A stretch of 64,000 nucleotides of DNA from Collybia mongolica (taxonomy: Eukaryota > Basidiomycota > Agaricomycetes > Agaricales > Clitocybaceae), in the NCBI GenBank assembly GCA_013420905.1, contig JAAXNY010000010.1:434001-498000 (forward strand), given 5' to 3'. Each line of letters starts with the position of its first letter. Position 1 is the stretch's first letter. The notes beneath the pieces are model-generated. The model made no database searches and was not told the origin of the DNA. It was given only the letters and a program-made list of their open reading frames with translations. Below, piece by piece: positions 21,879 to 32,134 of this stretch. Both the position numbers and the translations under genes were made by a program.

Positions 21879-23696
21879 TTACCCTTTCACGACTACTCCC
21901 GTGGAATACGCAATGTCCGTGAGGCTCATCTCCGCCAGAGACGTCGCCGCTCGGTTGAGGTCTCTGAACCAGATATTGCGGAGCCCGACATTCGTCACCA
22001 TTGCCTGTGGATGGCCCCTCGCAAGCGCCGCCCCTGCCCCGCGCGCACGGACATTGATGTCCCAGACGCTGATATCTTGTATGGGTCCAAACTCCCCAGC
22101 GTTCTTCTCCTCGACAAAGATGGCTAACCAGGTGGCGTGGCCATCGTTATCACCGTGCAGATGCTCAATGACGGTGTCCGCGAAGGAGATCTCTTTGGCG
22201 GTGTTGCGGCCCCACTTGTGCATAAATAAATAACGGTTGAAGGGCGCATTGGCTAACTGAGACGTACTTTGTGGTGGACGCCCAGACCGACGGCGGCGTC
22301 ATAAACAGTGCCGCCCTCGAAGCGGACTTGGCGCTGTTCTTCCCAAACACCTTGGCCGACCTTAAACCCGTAGCAATGGGTCCATGCGATATTGTTGCTG
22401 AAGGTGACGTTAAAGAGGGGCTGGGGATTGCCGGGGTACTTGACCGTGATGCCTTGATTGATGGGCCATGTCTTCGTGCTGAAGGAGTCGTCAAGTGCGA
22501 TTCCAATGGAGTTCCTCACGACGACACTGGAGGAACAACTTAGATGTAAACGGTATCAGGTTGAGTATCCCTGGTGACTTACTGTTGAGATTCTTGCACA
22601 TCAAAGGCATCGTTCTAGTAAGGTAGAGTGAGCGCTGGCCCATGGGTATGGTTATGGCAGACACACTTCTTTTAGATCCATACGATTTAAAACCTTGGTA
22701 TGATCGATCGTGACATAGCTCGAGCGGGTGGGAACCATGGTCCAAGCACTGCCATCACGAATGAGAGGACCGTCAAACGTGAACCTCGTAGTATCTATAG
22801 GCATAACAGCATGCGCGATGAACTTTCCTGTCTTCTGAGCATAGTCTCCGATCCCGTCGATTGTCCCACGGCCAAAATTTTGATATCACTAGAACCGTAT
22901 GCGGTGCGGATCCACTCAGTTCCATCCAGGCCGACTGAGGTCTTCGTCCAGTCGTTCGTATAGTCTGCTCTGTTGCCTGTAAAGCGTAGCACCGCGCCGG
23001 GCGTGAGGTACAGTGAAGTCCGGGATGGGAGGATAAGGTTGCCGATCTTGTAGATGCCAGGAGGGACATAGACGATACCCCCTTGCCCCGCACTGAGGGC
23101 ATCCCGGAAGGCTGCGGTCGTGACGGACTGGCCAGAGGTGTCGGCGCCGTATTGTGTGACGACGTTGAAGATCCCAGGGCCCAAGGATGGTGGGGCGTTC
23201 GTCTCGAGAGGATCGGCGGCGAGGATCACTTCGCCCACTTCGGAGAGGCGTACGATGAGGTAGCGCGGTGTGGCCATGGTAAAGGTGAGGGTATTGCCCG
23301 AGATGCGCCCAGTAGTGTCGTATCCATGCTTTTGGGGGCTGGTGGTGAAGGACGTGATTGCCGTTTTTTGGATGGAGGTGACTTTGATTTCGGCCGCGCC
23401 GTCACCAAAGGCGAAATGGGCGTATGCGTAGCCGTCGAAAGCTGGGTGAGCGGTATTTATGCGACATATAGCTCGATTTGAGGAAGTTGGGCTTACCAGT
23501 GACGGGCACATTTTGGCCGTTGATTGTTAGCGAGAAATATCCCGAATGGGGGTAGATGGAGACGGGCCCGGGATACGTCTTCAGCGTGAAAGCGGCAGCA
23601 CGTGCGAGGAAAGAGAGTGCTGTGAGAGATGCTAAAGTCTTGTCAATAAAAAATCGATAAGGTCCTTTGGTAACGCTCACCAGCAGCATACCACAT
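21879..23696 (-). CDS. Secreted right-handed beta-helix protein (pectin-lyase-like, probable glycoside hydrolase)
   Basis: The ATG at 23696, after removal of a short intron, gives MWYAAASLTALSFLARAAAF, a clear signal peptide, then a beta-sandwich segment (LKTYPGPVSIYPHSGYFSL). The beta-helix begins at NVVTQYGADTSGQSVTTAAF and GGIVYVPPGIYKIGNL, the start pattern of pectate-lyase-superfamily and GH28/GH49-like proteins. Further on are GRGTIDGIGDYAQ, VTIDHTKVLNRMD, NDAFDVQES and SIGIALDDSFSTKTW, with paired acidic residues where these folds place their catalytic groups. The end is LTDIAYSTGVVVKG. The role is probably extracellular polysaccharide cleavage; the exact substrate is not inferable. 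One frame break lies near 22876 between SSDIKI and GRGTIDG (one base missing), with no splice signal, so this is either a pseudogene by one mutation or an assembly error. Confidence 0.75.
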
Positions 23697-24711
23697 CTTG
23701 GTATTAGTGATAATACAGTAGGAAGAATGGGTCGTTTTGTTTCCTTCTATTCGGCTGGTGTTGTCTCTTTTATAGGCTTCCGAAGTCCAGAAAGCGCGGG
23801 CACGAGTTCCATGCACCTCGTGCATGTAGAGGTCCATCTTTCTGGTATATATCATACGCATCAGTCAGCATCAGGTGTCCATGTGCGATCCATGCGACAT
23901 TTGATTGATTGTCCCCGTCCCGGTCGCGATCCTCATTGCAAATTTTTAGTGGCAAGAGAAACCCTCGCCGTACGGAGAGTAAACTTGGGAGTACACCAAG
24001 GTGGACATACTTGAAACATTCAGTTCGGCCTGCCCAGTTGTCGCCAAGACCGACCAGCGGCGTCCGCGACAGCATCATCAAAGAGAACAAACTTGGCAAT
24101 TTTTCGCAGTCCTGAATTGCTTGAATATGTCTTGACGGAGAGCTTAGGAGTGGGGACCACGGCCACTGGCCAGAACTAGGCGGATGAACTTGGGTCCACC
24201 AAGTTTGTTGACCATATTGGTTGATAGAAAGTCTTTAAAGCTACTTGCACCGTAAACTACTGCAACATGCACAGTGGGTGAGATTCAGGAATTCAGCGAA
24301 CATTCAAGATTTCAAGGCGAGACGCGGTCAGGGGTTGAAAGAGGTACGCGTTTATGGCTGTGCAGAAGAAAAAACAATTGTACATAGTTTATTGCTTGGC
24401 CGGCACTCGGCATCATCAACCCGAACTTTCTCCAAATCATCCTCGAGATTCATGCTCAGAACCATCGTAGGACCAACCAAGTAACATTACAAGAGTACGA
24501 AGCTCTAGATCCAGTAAGCTGACTTTTAGGCGTAAGGTAGTGTTTTTGCTCATGACATCGTCCAAGTCTGGTTGGTTCAATTGGCAGTTTGACTTTGGTT
24601 CCACCATTCCGGAGTGCTGGACGCGGAGAATACATCTGGATATTTTTCTCGAGGCGAAACGCGAAACAGGGGCGTACCAGATTCTGGACTGCGTCCGGTA
24701 CACGAAGATTC
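23697..24711. other. Intergenic between divergent genes
   Basis: This divergent region carries promoters of the beta-helix gene (leftwards; a TATA-like TATAAA is seen reading left near 23770) and of the PEX8-like gene (rightwards). Open frames here overlap on both strands without recognisable motifs. Confidence 0.4.
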
Positions 24712-27700
24712 ATGTCGACAGCTCATCTCTTGACTCACTTGCAAAACGCAGAGTCAACTGTTCCCCTGTCCACGTTACTCGCAGCTCTCTCCCATCACCT
24801 TGCCGTCGATACCCCCACGCCTACTACGTTAGCTGCGGCGGCGATATCCTCACCGTTCTTCCTTGTTCAGCCTGAGACACATGATAGATTGCAAGGGCTC
24901 GTGGGCGCTTTCCGGCATGCCGTTCACCTGAAGCACGAAGCCCTCATAAAAGCCGAAAAGGAGGGCTATGGCATAATTAGGGCAGTCTTCTCGAAGAGTG
25001 TCCAATGGGGATTGAGGGACTGGGTTCGAGAAGCGCTTCGGGGCGTGCAAGGGGGACGGGCGGTGTTAAGGCTCGCTTGCTGCTCAGGTCTTTTACTGGG
25101 CACGAAGGGGGGAAAAGGAGTAAACGTGGACATAGAGAAAGTGGAAGATGAGATTGTGGTCGCTTTGGCTGAAGTTATGGACGCCTATGCACATAGCAGT
25201 CGCGCGAGCGAGTGGGAAAAGGAATTCCAACCCCAAGGATACGGTATGTTTGCATCCTTTTCTTAAACCTCCGTATTCACCTCTTTCCTCTTCCAGAAAT
25301 CCCTGTAACGTTGGCTCTTATCGTGGCGTCCCAGTCTATACCCCTTCTACCCGTGACGAAGTTGAAGGCATTGCCTCTACCCTTCCTTGCAAACCTATTG
25401 ACATCTACGATATGTTCCATTTTTCAAGATGGGAGGTTCCTGGATTCATCAGACCAGAAGTTTTCTACAAGCCTTGTCCATGTACCCGTCTGTATTGTTA
25501 TACATCATCAAGCTGCGAAAGCTAATCTTATCGTAGCCAACCTCTCCTCTCGCACGAAGGATCAAAAAAATGTCTTCATCTCCAGCAATGGTTGCTATTG
25601 CGGGACTATCAAAGTTTACTGCAGTTGTACTTGGGACTTTGATAGATTCGTCTTCAGGAAGTCTACATGAAGCCGCTAAGACTCTCGACGCGTTCAAACA
25701 AATAGCAGCCAATGTTGAGCACAACTGGAAGGAAAGCCCTTTTGCTACCGTACGCGATGAAGAACAAATTGGTGCCGATTACTTGTGTTTCACGTAATTC
25801 TTACGTGCTAATTCCACTCCTGCAGCCCCCGACACTCGCGACCTATCCCGGTCCATCTGGCTCCTCCTCAAAACTCTGTTATTCAGCACTATTATGGTGG
25901 CAGATGGGGTCCTAGCGAGTGCAGTCTTTGTTCGACCTAAGAATCGAAGCGCAGCGGACAGAGTTACTCCTCAAAACCTTGCGCAATCAACTCTACAAGC
26001 ACTTTCTCACATCTCTTTTGTTGTTTCACAGCTGGGGGGCGTAACTGCTACCGCCACAGGTGATGACCAAGGATTCAAAGAGCTACGACGGGTATTCTAT
26101 CTAGCCATTGATGTCCTTTCGTCAGGCGTAACCTTGAACAGTATCGGAGATGATGTAAACAATATTTGTGAAGATTTCGTGGAGGGTTTGGTCACTGAGT
26201 TGAATAGATCGTCCGGTACGGTCTTACCTTCACCTTTACTCCGTTGAGTCTAAGTACTTTGTCATCCAGCTAATAGTAGCCAAACCCCGAGTACTATGCA
26301 AGCTTTTGGCCAAGCGAAAGCTGCATACGTTCTAGCGTGTATGGAGCAGCTTGTCCCACAGTTGGGAGTTCGCTACTTGCGAGACTATGTCTGGAGCATC
26401 TGCCTTCCGTGAGTCTTCCATAACTCTTTCCATCCTCTGCCCCGTTCTGGATAAGGTGCATTTCGCGATCCTTATTTCGTGGACCGGAGACATGGTCTTT
26501 TTAGTTCAAGTCTCTCATTTCATCCCGCTCCACATGCCTTGCACTGCCTCCATGATGGATCCCTGCCCCACTCTGGCCCGGAATCTGCGATTATGTGTGC
26601 TTCAGTTGGGTTATCGAGCTAATTGCCTCGTCCGGCCTTCTACACTAAATTATGGTGGGCCTGGGTTTTGATTGCCATAACTAGGGTTACGATAAGTGAA
26701 CGGCTTCCTTCCGTCATGCCAGACGTGTTTTGGCAGGTGACATGGTTCCCTGACCACTTTTTAGCTCTTGCTCCCGTGACCGTTATTGGCACATCCTAAA
26801 GCCACTACTATTCGCGTCTGCGTTTGTTATTTTTACCGGACGTATGGGCGTTTCTGGTCACGATGCTTTGATGCTCCGACGCACATTGTCCATGTTCATC
26901 GGCAGTTTATCCCTTCTGATCCTCTGTCTTTCAAACTTGCTTTTCCTACCCCCAATTCTCTCACATATGGTGATAGTCTCGTGGGATCTTCCAATTCTCA
27001 CATCTACCCAGACATCTTTTCTCCGCGGCTGTGCCTGTTATCTCTCACCTAATTATAGCTCCATAAATTGTGTTCACGCGCTTACTCTTTTGACGCCTAG
27101 GTACCTAGCAGACTCTTCTCACCGTGAGACTTTCGAGTCGGCTCACTCTGTAGTGCTTGCCATCTATGCCTCTCACGCCCAACAGCAACAGCCCGGTCTC
27201 CCGCCAACGATTGGATTGCCGGAAACACTTAATCATGTTGAGGCAAAAACTATCCCTAGAACAGACCTGGAATTCAATGGCCGACCGAGAGACGCCCGAG
27301 ATTATCAAGTCCCAGGCCCACCGGTCGCTAGAAACCCCACTCCCGAGAACGAAACCCATGATTTAACTACTTTCGTGCAACGGACTATCCCGTTTTACGC
27401 CCAGTGTCTAATTGAGGTGAGGTTTGATTATCTATTATGATTCACGTGACACCCTTGCGTCACCGGCCCCCATAACATTCACCTTCCTTAAATGGTCAGG
27501 CGTTTCCGGTCATAGCCTCTTTCTTTTCGGTTCGAGATCTTTCAAGTCGTGTTCTATTCCCAACCGAATGTTCTTCTCTGAACTTAATGCCCTAGAATGG
27601 ATTTTCAGCACGGCTTTCTTTGCTTCTCCGGCCTCTTTCGTATTTGATTCTTATCTCTCCGAGATTAGTTCGTCTTGATTTGCCGACATGATTATACTTA

Positions 27701-28312
27701 TTCTTCCTTTCCCAACAGAATTCTGGGGACGATAAACTAAGCATTGCGCAGCTAAGGCTCGCTTATGCTGCACTCGTGCGGGGAGCAAGCGCTAGTGTTG
27801 TCACCTTTGGCACAACTCCAGACGCCTCTTACAGCCTTGCCTGGTATTGTGTTGAGGTGCTGCTTGATATGATCCGGAAACTTACACCCACGGAACGCGG
27901 AACGGGGATTGGCAGCAATAACCTGAACGAAGCCCAGCTGCACCGCCTACACCTGACCCTAATCTCAACCGTTGCTTCCTTACCGCTGCCACTCATGGTT
28001 CGCGCATTGGAGGAGATTCGCTGCATCATCACTGCGCAGACACTATCAGACGGTGGCGTTCCAGGGGTGGGAGGGAATGTGGAGACGGAAAGGAAAAAGG
28101 AACTGGTCAAAGCACTCTTCGCTGAGATTTTAGACGGCGTGGGCGACCTAGAAAAGGAGGCTGCGATGAGATGGTGGTACGCTAATCGGCAGAAGCTAGC
28201 TTGGGGCGTTGGGGATAATACGATCACGTACGCAGAGGGAAAGGGGATGGAGAAGATGGAGGTTGCCGGACAAGAAGGCCAGTCAGCCACGGGAGTTGTA
28301 TCTCGTTTATGA
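24712..28312 (+). CDS. PEX8-like peroxisomal biogenesis protein (candidate)
   Basis: The start MSTAHLLTHLQNAESTVPL is followed by a long alpha-helical protein of about 700 residues in several exons: LLAALSHHLAVDTPTP, FRHAVHLKHEAL, IPVTLALIVASQSIPLLPV, MVAIAGLSKFTAVVLGTLID, RYLRDYVWSICLP, YLADSSHRETFESAHSVVLA, PFYAQCLIENSGDDKLSIAQ, and near the end EKEAAMRWWYANRQKLAWG. I associate this pattern with fungal PEX8-like proteins, which sit inside the peroxisome and bridge docking and RING import complexes. The C-terminus is VVSRL, a PTS1 signal; yeast Pex8 also carries PTS1. Odd points: one frame break at a seven-A run (25564-25570; with six As the frame reads TKDQKMSSSPAMVAIAG), an unclear exon join near 26220-26285, and two long introns (26409 to about 27100, and 27418-27718) among otherwise 50-nt introns. 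The family call rests on memory of the pattern; a different alpha-helical protein is possible. Confidence 0.55.
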
Positions 28313-28879
28313 CATGGTAACACGAGAACTATGACAGGGCGTGTAATGGTCATTTGATGTCTAGGTAATTTCATTTCGCGATTCCTCGAAAACAACGGGA
28401 TAAAGGTTTGACGATTCTGACCCTGGCAAGGCCAGGAAACCGGCATTCTGAACATGGTCACCGGGCCGGCAAATTATTTGACTCCCGATCAACCCTACTC
28501 CGGTGACCATCCACCTTCTCCTTTCGCGATGTTTTTTTCGATCACTAGCCCAAATTTGGAATCTACACATCGCCATCTGGGGTTCCGAGAATCATTTTTT
28601 CTCAAGCGTCACAAGGCGGTATTTTTTGCCAAAGCATTTGCTCTGGGAGTCAGTTAAGCGGTCCAATCGGATCCGGCGGACGCAACTCAAATCCAGAGGG
28701 TGATGGCTCCAAAGCCCTGACAGGTTGGAAATGGAAAGGGAAAAGGAAGAGCCAACAACTGGTTATCTTCCTTATTTTACAGGCACCCTTCCTCCACTTG
28801 AGCAGAAAACCTCAGAGTATAAGTACCCTTCTGAGAACCGAGTTTCCCCCAGTTTTTCCCAACCAAGCGCGACGATACC
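28313..28879. other. Intergenic, promoter of first acyl-CoA synthetase
   Basis: No gene is seen. A TATA-like AGTATAAGTA lies at about 28815, some 65 bases before the ATG in ccATGGC context. Confidence 0.45.
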
Positions 28880-31627
28880 ATGGCTGACCTTCACACTTCG
28901 ATTTATTCTCTACCACACATTCCAGATGACCTCACTATATCCCAGTTCATGCTACACTCTGCACACCCCCTCCGTCCAGCCCGCAACGGCGTACCCTGTC
29001 TTATTGAAGACAAGACTGGCGCCTGTGTTACTCTTGAGCAGGCAACGACCATCCCAAATCCTATCCTGCGTCTCTAATCGATTCAACACTAGCTGCAAGA
29101 AGACACTTATGCCCTCGCCAACGCGTTGAGCGCAACGTACCACCTCCGTGAGTCTGATGCACGGTATGCGGCAAACATGCTTCTCACGTCTTCTTTCTTC
29201 TCATCAGACGAAAATGACGTTGGTATGTCAGCATGCTTTGGTGCACACACGAGGCTCACAACGTACAACAGTGATGATAAGCAGTCCGAATCATATAGGT
29301 AGCGACTCCTAGGGTGTTTCTTTACGTGAGCTAATTTTGGGGGCATCAGATTACATCTTAGCCTTGTGGTCAATTTTCCGGGTCGGAGCGATTGCAAGGT
29401 TTTTTTATTCTATTCGCGACTCACCCCTGTGCTGACGAATTTCCAGCTGCTCTAACCCACAGTTTACCGCCGAGGAGCTGAGCTGCCAGCTGAGGCTTTC
29501 CCGGGCCAATCTAATCATTGCACATTCCAGCACTCTTGGGACCGTGCTCCCGGCTGCGCGCCTTGCCGGTATCCCCACTGATCGTGTCATTCTCCTCGAT
29601 CGACCCCACCCATGCCCCACCCAGGCGCCATGTATCCGCGATTTAATCCAAGATAGCTTAACACAAGAGTCCGTTTTCATCGAACGAGACCTTGAACCAG
29701 GTGAGGGTAAGACGAAGGTGGCTTTACTCTCCTGGTCATCAGGAACGACGGGAAGTCCCAAGGTAAACACACGTCGCTCATAATAGCATCGGGGCTGATG
29801 ATCGTCCAGGCGGTAGCGATCTCACATCACGGTCTGATTGCCAACGTCCTTCAAATGGCAGTCCAAAATAGAGTGGGTGAGGCCTCTTCGTCTCGGGATT
29901 CCCGGGGATATCGGCCAGGAGATGTTGCTATTGGTGGTAAGAAAACCTCCTACAATTTATCATGCCGATTTTTCAAAACTATTTCTTCACAGTATTACCT
30001 TTTTACCGTAAGCCTTTAAACTACTTACACTCCTTCCTCACCTTATACTTTCCTCAATCAGACGTTGCGGGCCTTGTCATTAATGTGCGTTTGTGCCGGC
30101 TAGTATTTCTAATCGTCCCCTAACTTTCGAACAGCTCCATTTGGTTTTATTCTGTGCAGTAGGGTCCTTTGCCTTCTAAAAAAACGCTATCTAAATCGTT
30201 GCCTGTGTTAGATGTCTGTGGTGATAGTTCCAAAGTACAACATTCTGGACATGTTAGAAAGTATTGTGCGCCACCGGGTCACACATCTGTTGTGCGTCCT
30301 TTGACAGCGGGTCTACAAACTCAACGTAACATTCTTCTCAGGATCGTACCCCCACAGGCCGTGGATTTGTGCAAGGTATAACAATATTCCCTTTCTACCG
30401 GAGGTCTCATTAACATCCCGGAAGCACCCAGCAGTGCGGAACCACGATCTCAGTATGGTTAGATATGTGATGATAGGTACTGTAATCATGTGCATAAATT
30501 TGCCTATGCTGACCCCAGGTTAGGAGCTGCACCTGTGGCGAGAGAAGTCCAAGATCAGCTATTCGATTTGTTGCCCAATGCTCAGATAGGCCAAGCATAC
30601 GGTCCGTCTCAGTTGACCATCCCACCCACCCGTTTACCAACACATTCTCCCAGGATTAACAGAGATGACAACCACTGTCGCGATGATCTCGGGGTCGCAG
30701 AAACGTGGCCCGCTGGGAAGTGAGCTATAACACCGCGCTGTCATATAGAACAAACTTGACAGGTTTGATAGGCGGTGGTCAGCTTCTTCCCGGAATTCAA
30801 GCCCGGGTAATCAGAGCAGACGGCTCACTGGCAGGGTACGGCGAAGAGGGCGAACTCATAGTAAAGGGACCCGCCGCGGCGCTCGGGTATTTGGATAACC
30901 AACAAGCGTTAGTAACCGATCAATCGCACCTAGTGCTCTTACTAACATGAATGTACAGAACGAGCGAAACGTTTATCAACGGGTATGCGCATCCGTGACG
31001 CCACTGAATTTTGTTCTAACAGCTTTGTTAGGTGGGTTCGTACCGGTGACCAGGTTATTATCACAAGCTGCCGAGAAATCTTCGTCGTTGACCGCATAAA
31101 GGTATATTGCACATTTGTGCGGCAACTGTACATGGCTTAAAGTTTGAGCTAGGAATTGCTTAAAGTGAAAGGTTTCCAAGTGGCACCTGCAGAGCTCGAA
31201 GGTTGCTTGTTATCGCACCCGGACGTCATCGACTGCTGTGTAGTTGGCGTTCCCGATGACTATTGTGGCGATTTACCCCGTGCTTACGTTGTTCCGTCGT
31301 CGGATGCCTTGCAACGAATGACATCAAGTGCAACCGAATCAACCAACATACGAAATAGCATTTGCAAGGTTCGTGGAAAGACGCCACCCGCATCTATGCC
31401 CAAATAACGCGAAACCAATTTACAGCATATTTCTGACCGCAAGGTCAGTTACAAACAACTAAGGGGAGGTGTCTATTTTGTTCCCAGTATACCTGTGAGT
31501 GTATATATTCCATCTACCATTTGCTCAATCTCATTCTCCTTTCCAGAAGAGTGGTAGTGGGAAGATACTGCGACGTATTTTGAGAGATACGGTTAGGGAT
31601 GAGGTGAAAGCCAGGGCACGGCTATGA
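28880..31627 (+). CDS. 4-coumarate:CoA ligase-like acyl-CoA synthetase, peroxisomal (tandem copy 1)
   Basis: An AMP-forming ligase of the ANL superfamily that would activate an aromatic or fatty acid to its CoA thioester. Starting at ATG 28880, the many short exons give IPDDLTISQFMLHSAHPLRP, NDVVMISSPNHIDYILALWS, the P-loop LLSWSSGTTGSPK (29725-29763), NILDMLESIVRHRVTHLL, GAAPVAREVQDQLF, QIGQAYGLTEMTTTVAM (A5 motif), GGGQLLPGIQARV, GWVRTGDQV (A7), the hinge-like DRIKELLKVKGFQVAPAELE (A8) and a C-terminal GSGKILRRILRD with the catalytic Lys (A10). The protein ends KARARL; ARL is an accepted PTS1 variant. The first intron (29042-29092) has a GC donor with weak consensus (CAG|GCAACG). All core motifs are present and frames can be joined, so it looks functional. 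It is about 500 bp from a paralogue on the same strand. Confidence 0.85.
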
Positions 31628-32134
31628 GATACATACAATTTGATTCCATCTCACGACGCGTTTACGACCCTCAATGGACAATCTACAATCTCACCCGTGG
31701 CTCGACATGTACAATTATAATATCTAAACATCCTGTCCTCTGATGACTCTCCATGATAAGGCCTGCATCCCAGAAATTACAGGACCGCAGTTAGCGTTGG
31801 CGCGCGTCAAACGGTCGGCAAGGTTTCGGCCGCCCCTCCTGCCGACATCATATCACGAAGTTGAGCTCAGCAGATCGCGTGACCGTATGGGCTCGGCACG
31901 AGCCAACAACCCAGTCGAAGGTTCCATCAGAGCCTCAGAGATCTAGAGAGAGTGCCAAACACCCACTCTGTGTTGCGCCTGACCTCCATCCCTTCTCACC
32001 ATCGTGAGGTAAATATCAGAGCCCCGATAACTAACGAGTACTTATCTCAGTTCACATTTGAAGTTTGGCAAGTGTCATTAACATCTAATACTGTTCTCCC
32101 ACGATTCCTTCTTTGTTGGTGCCATCATTGCGAT
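31628..32134. other. Intergenic between tandem acyl-CoA synthetase genes
   Basis: No gene is seen. An open frame continues upstream of the ATG at 32135, but the strong paralogue-like start (MEIHSPAGPLPPIPDNLTVP) argues for 32135. Confidence 0.45.

Noticed and set aside
25560..25575. Programmed ribosomal frameshift at the A run of the PEX8-like gene
   Set aside because: No downstream structure or conservation evidence; homopolymer sequencing error explains it more simply.
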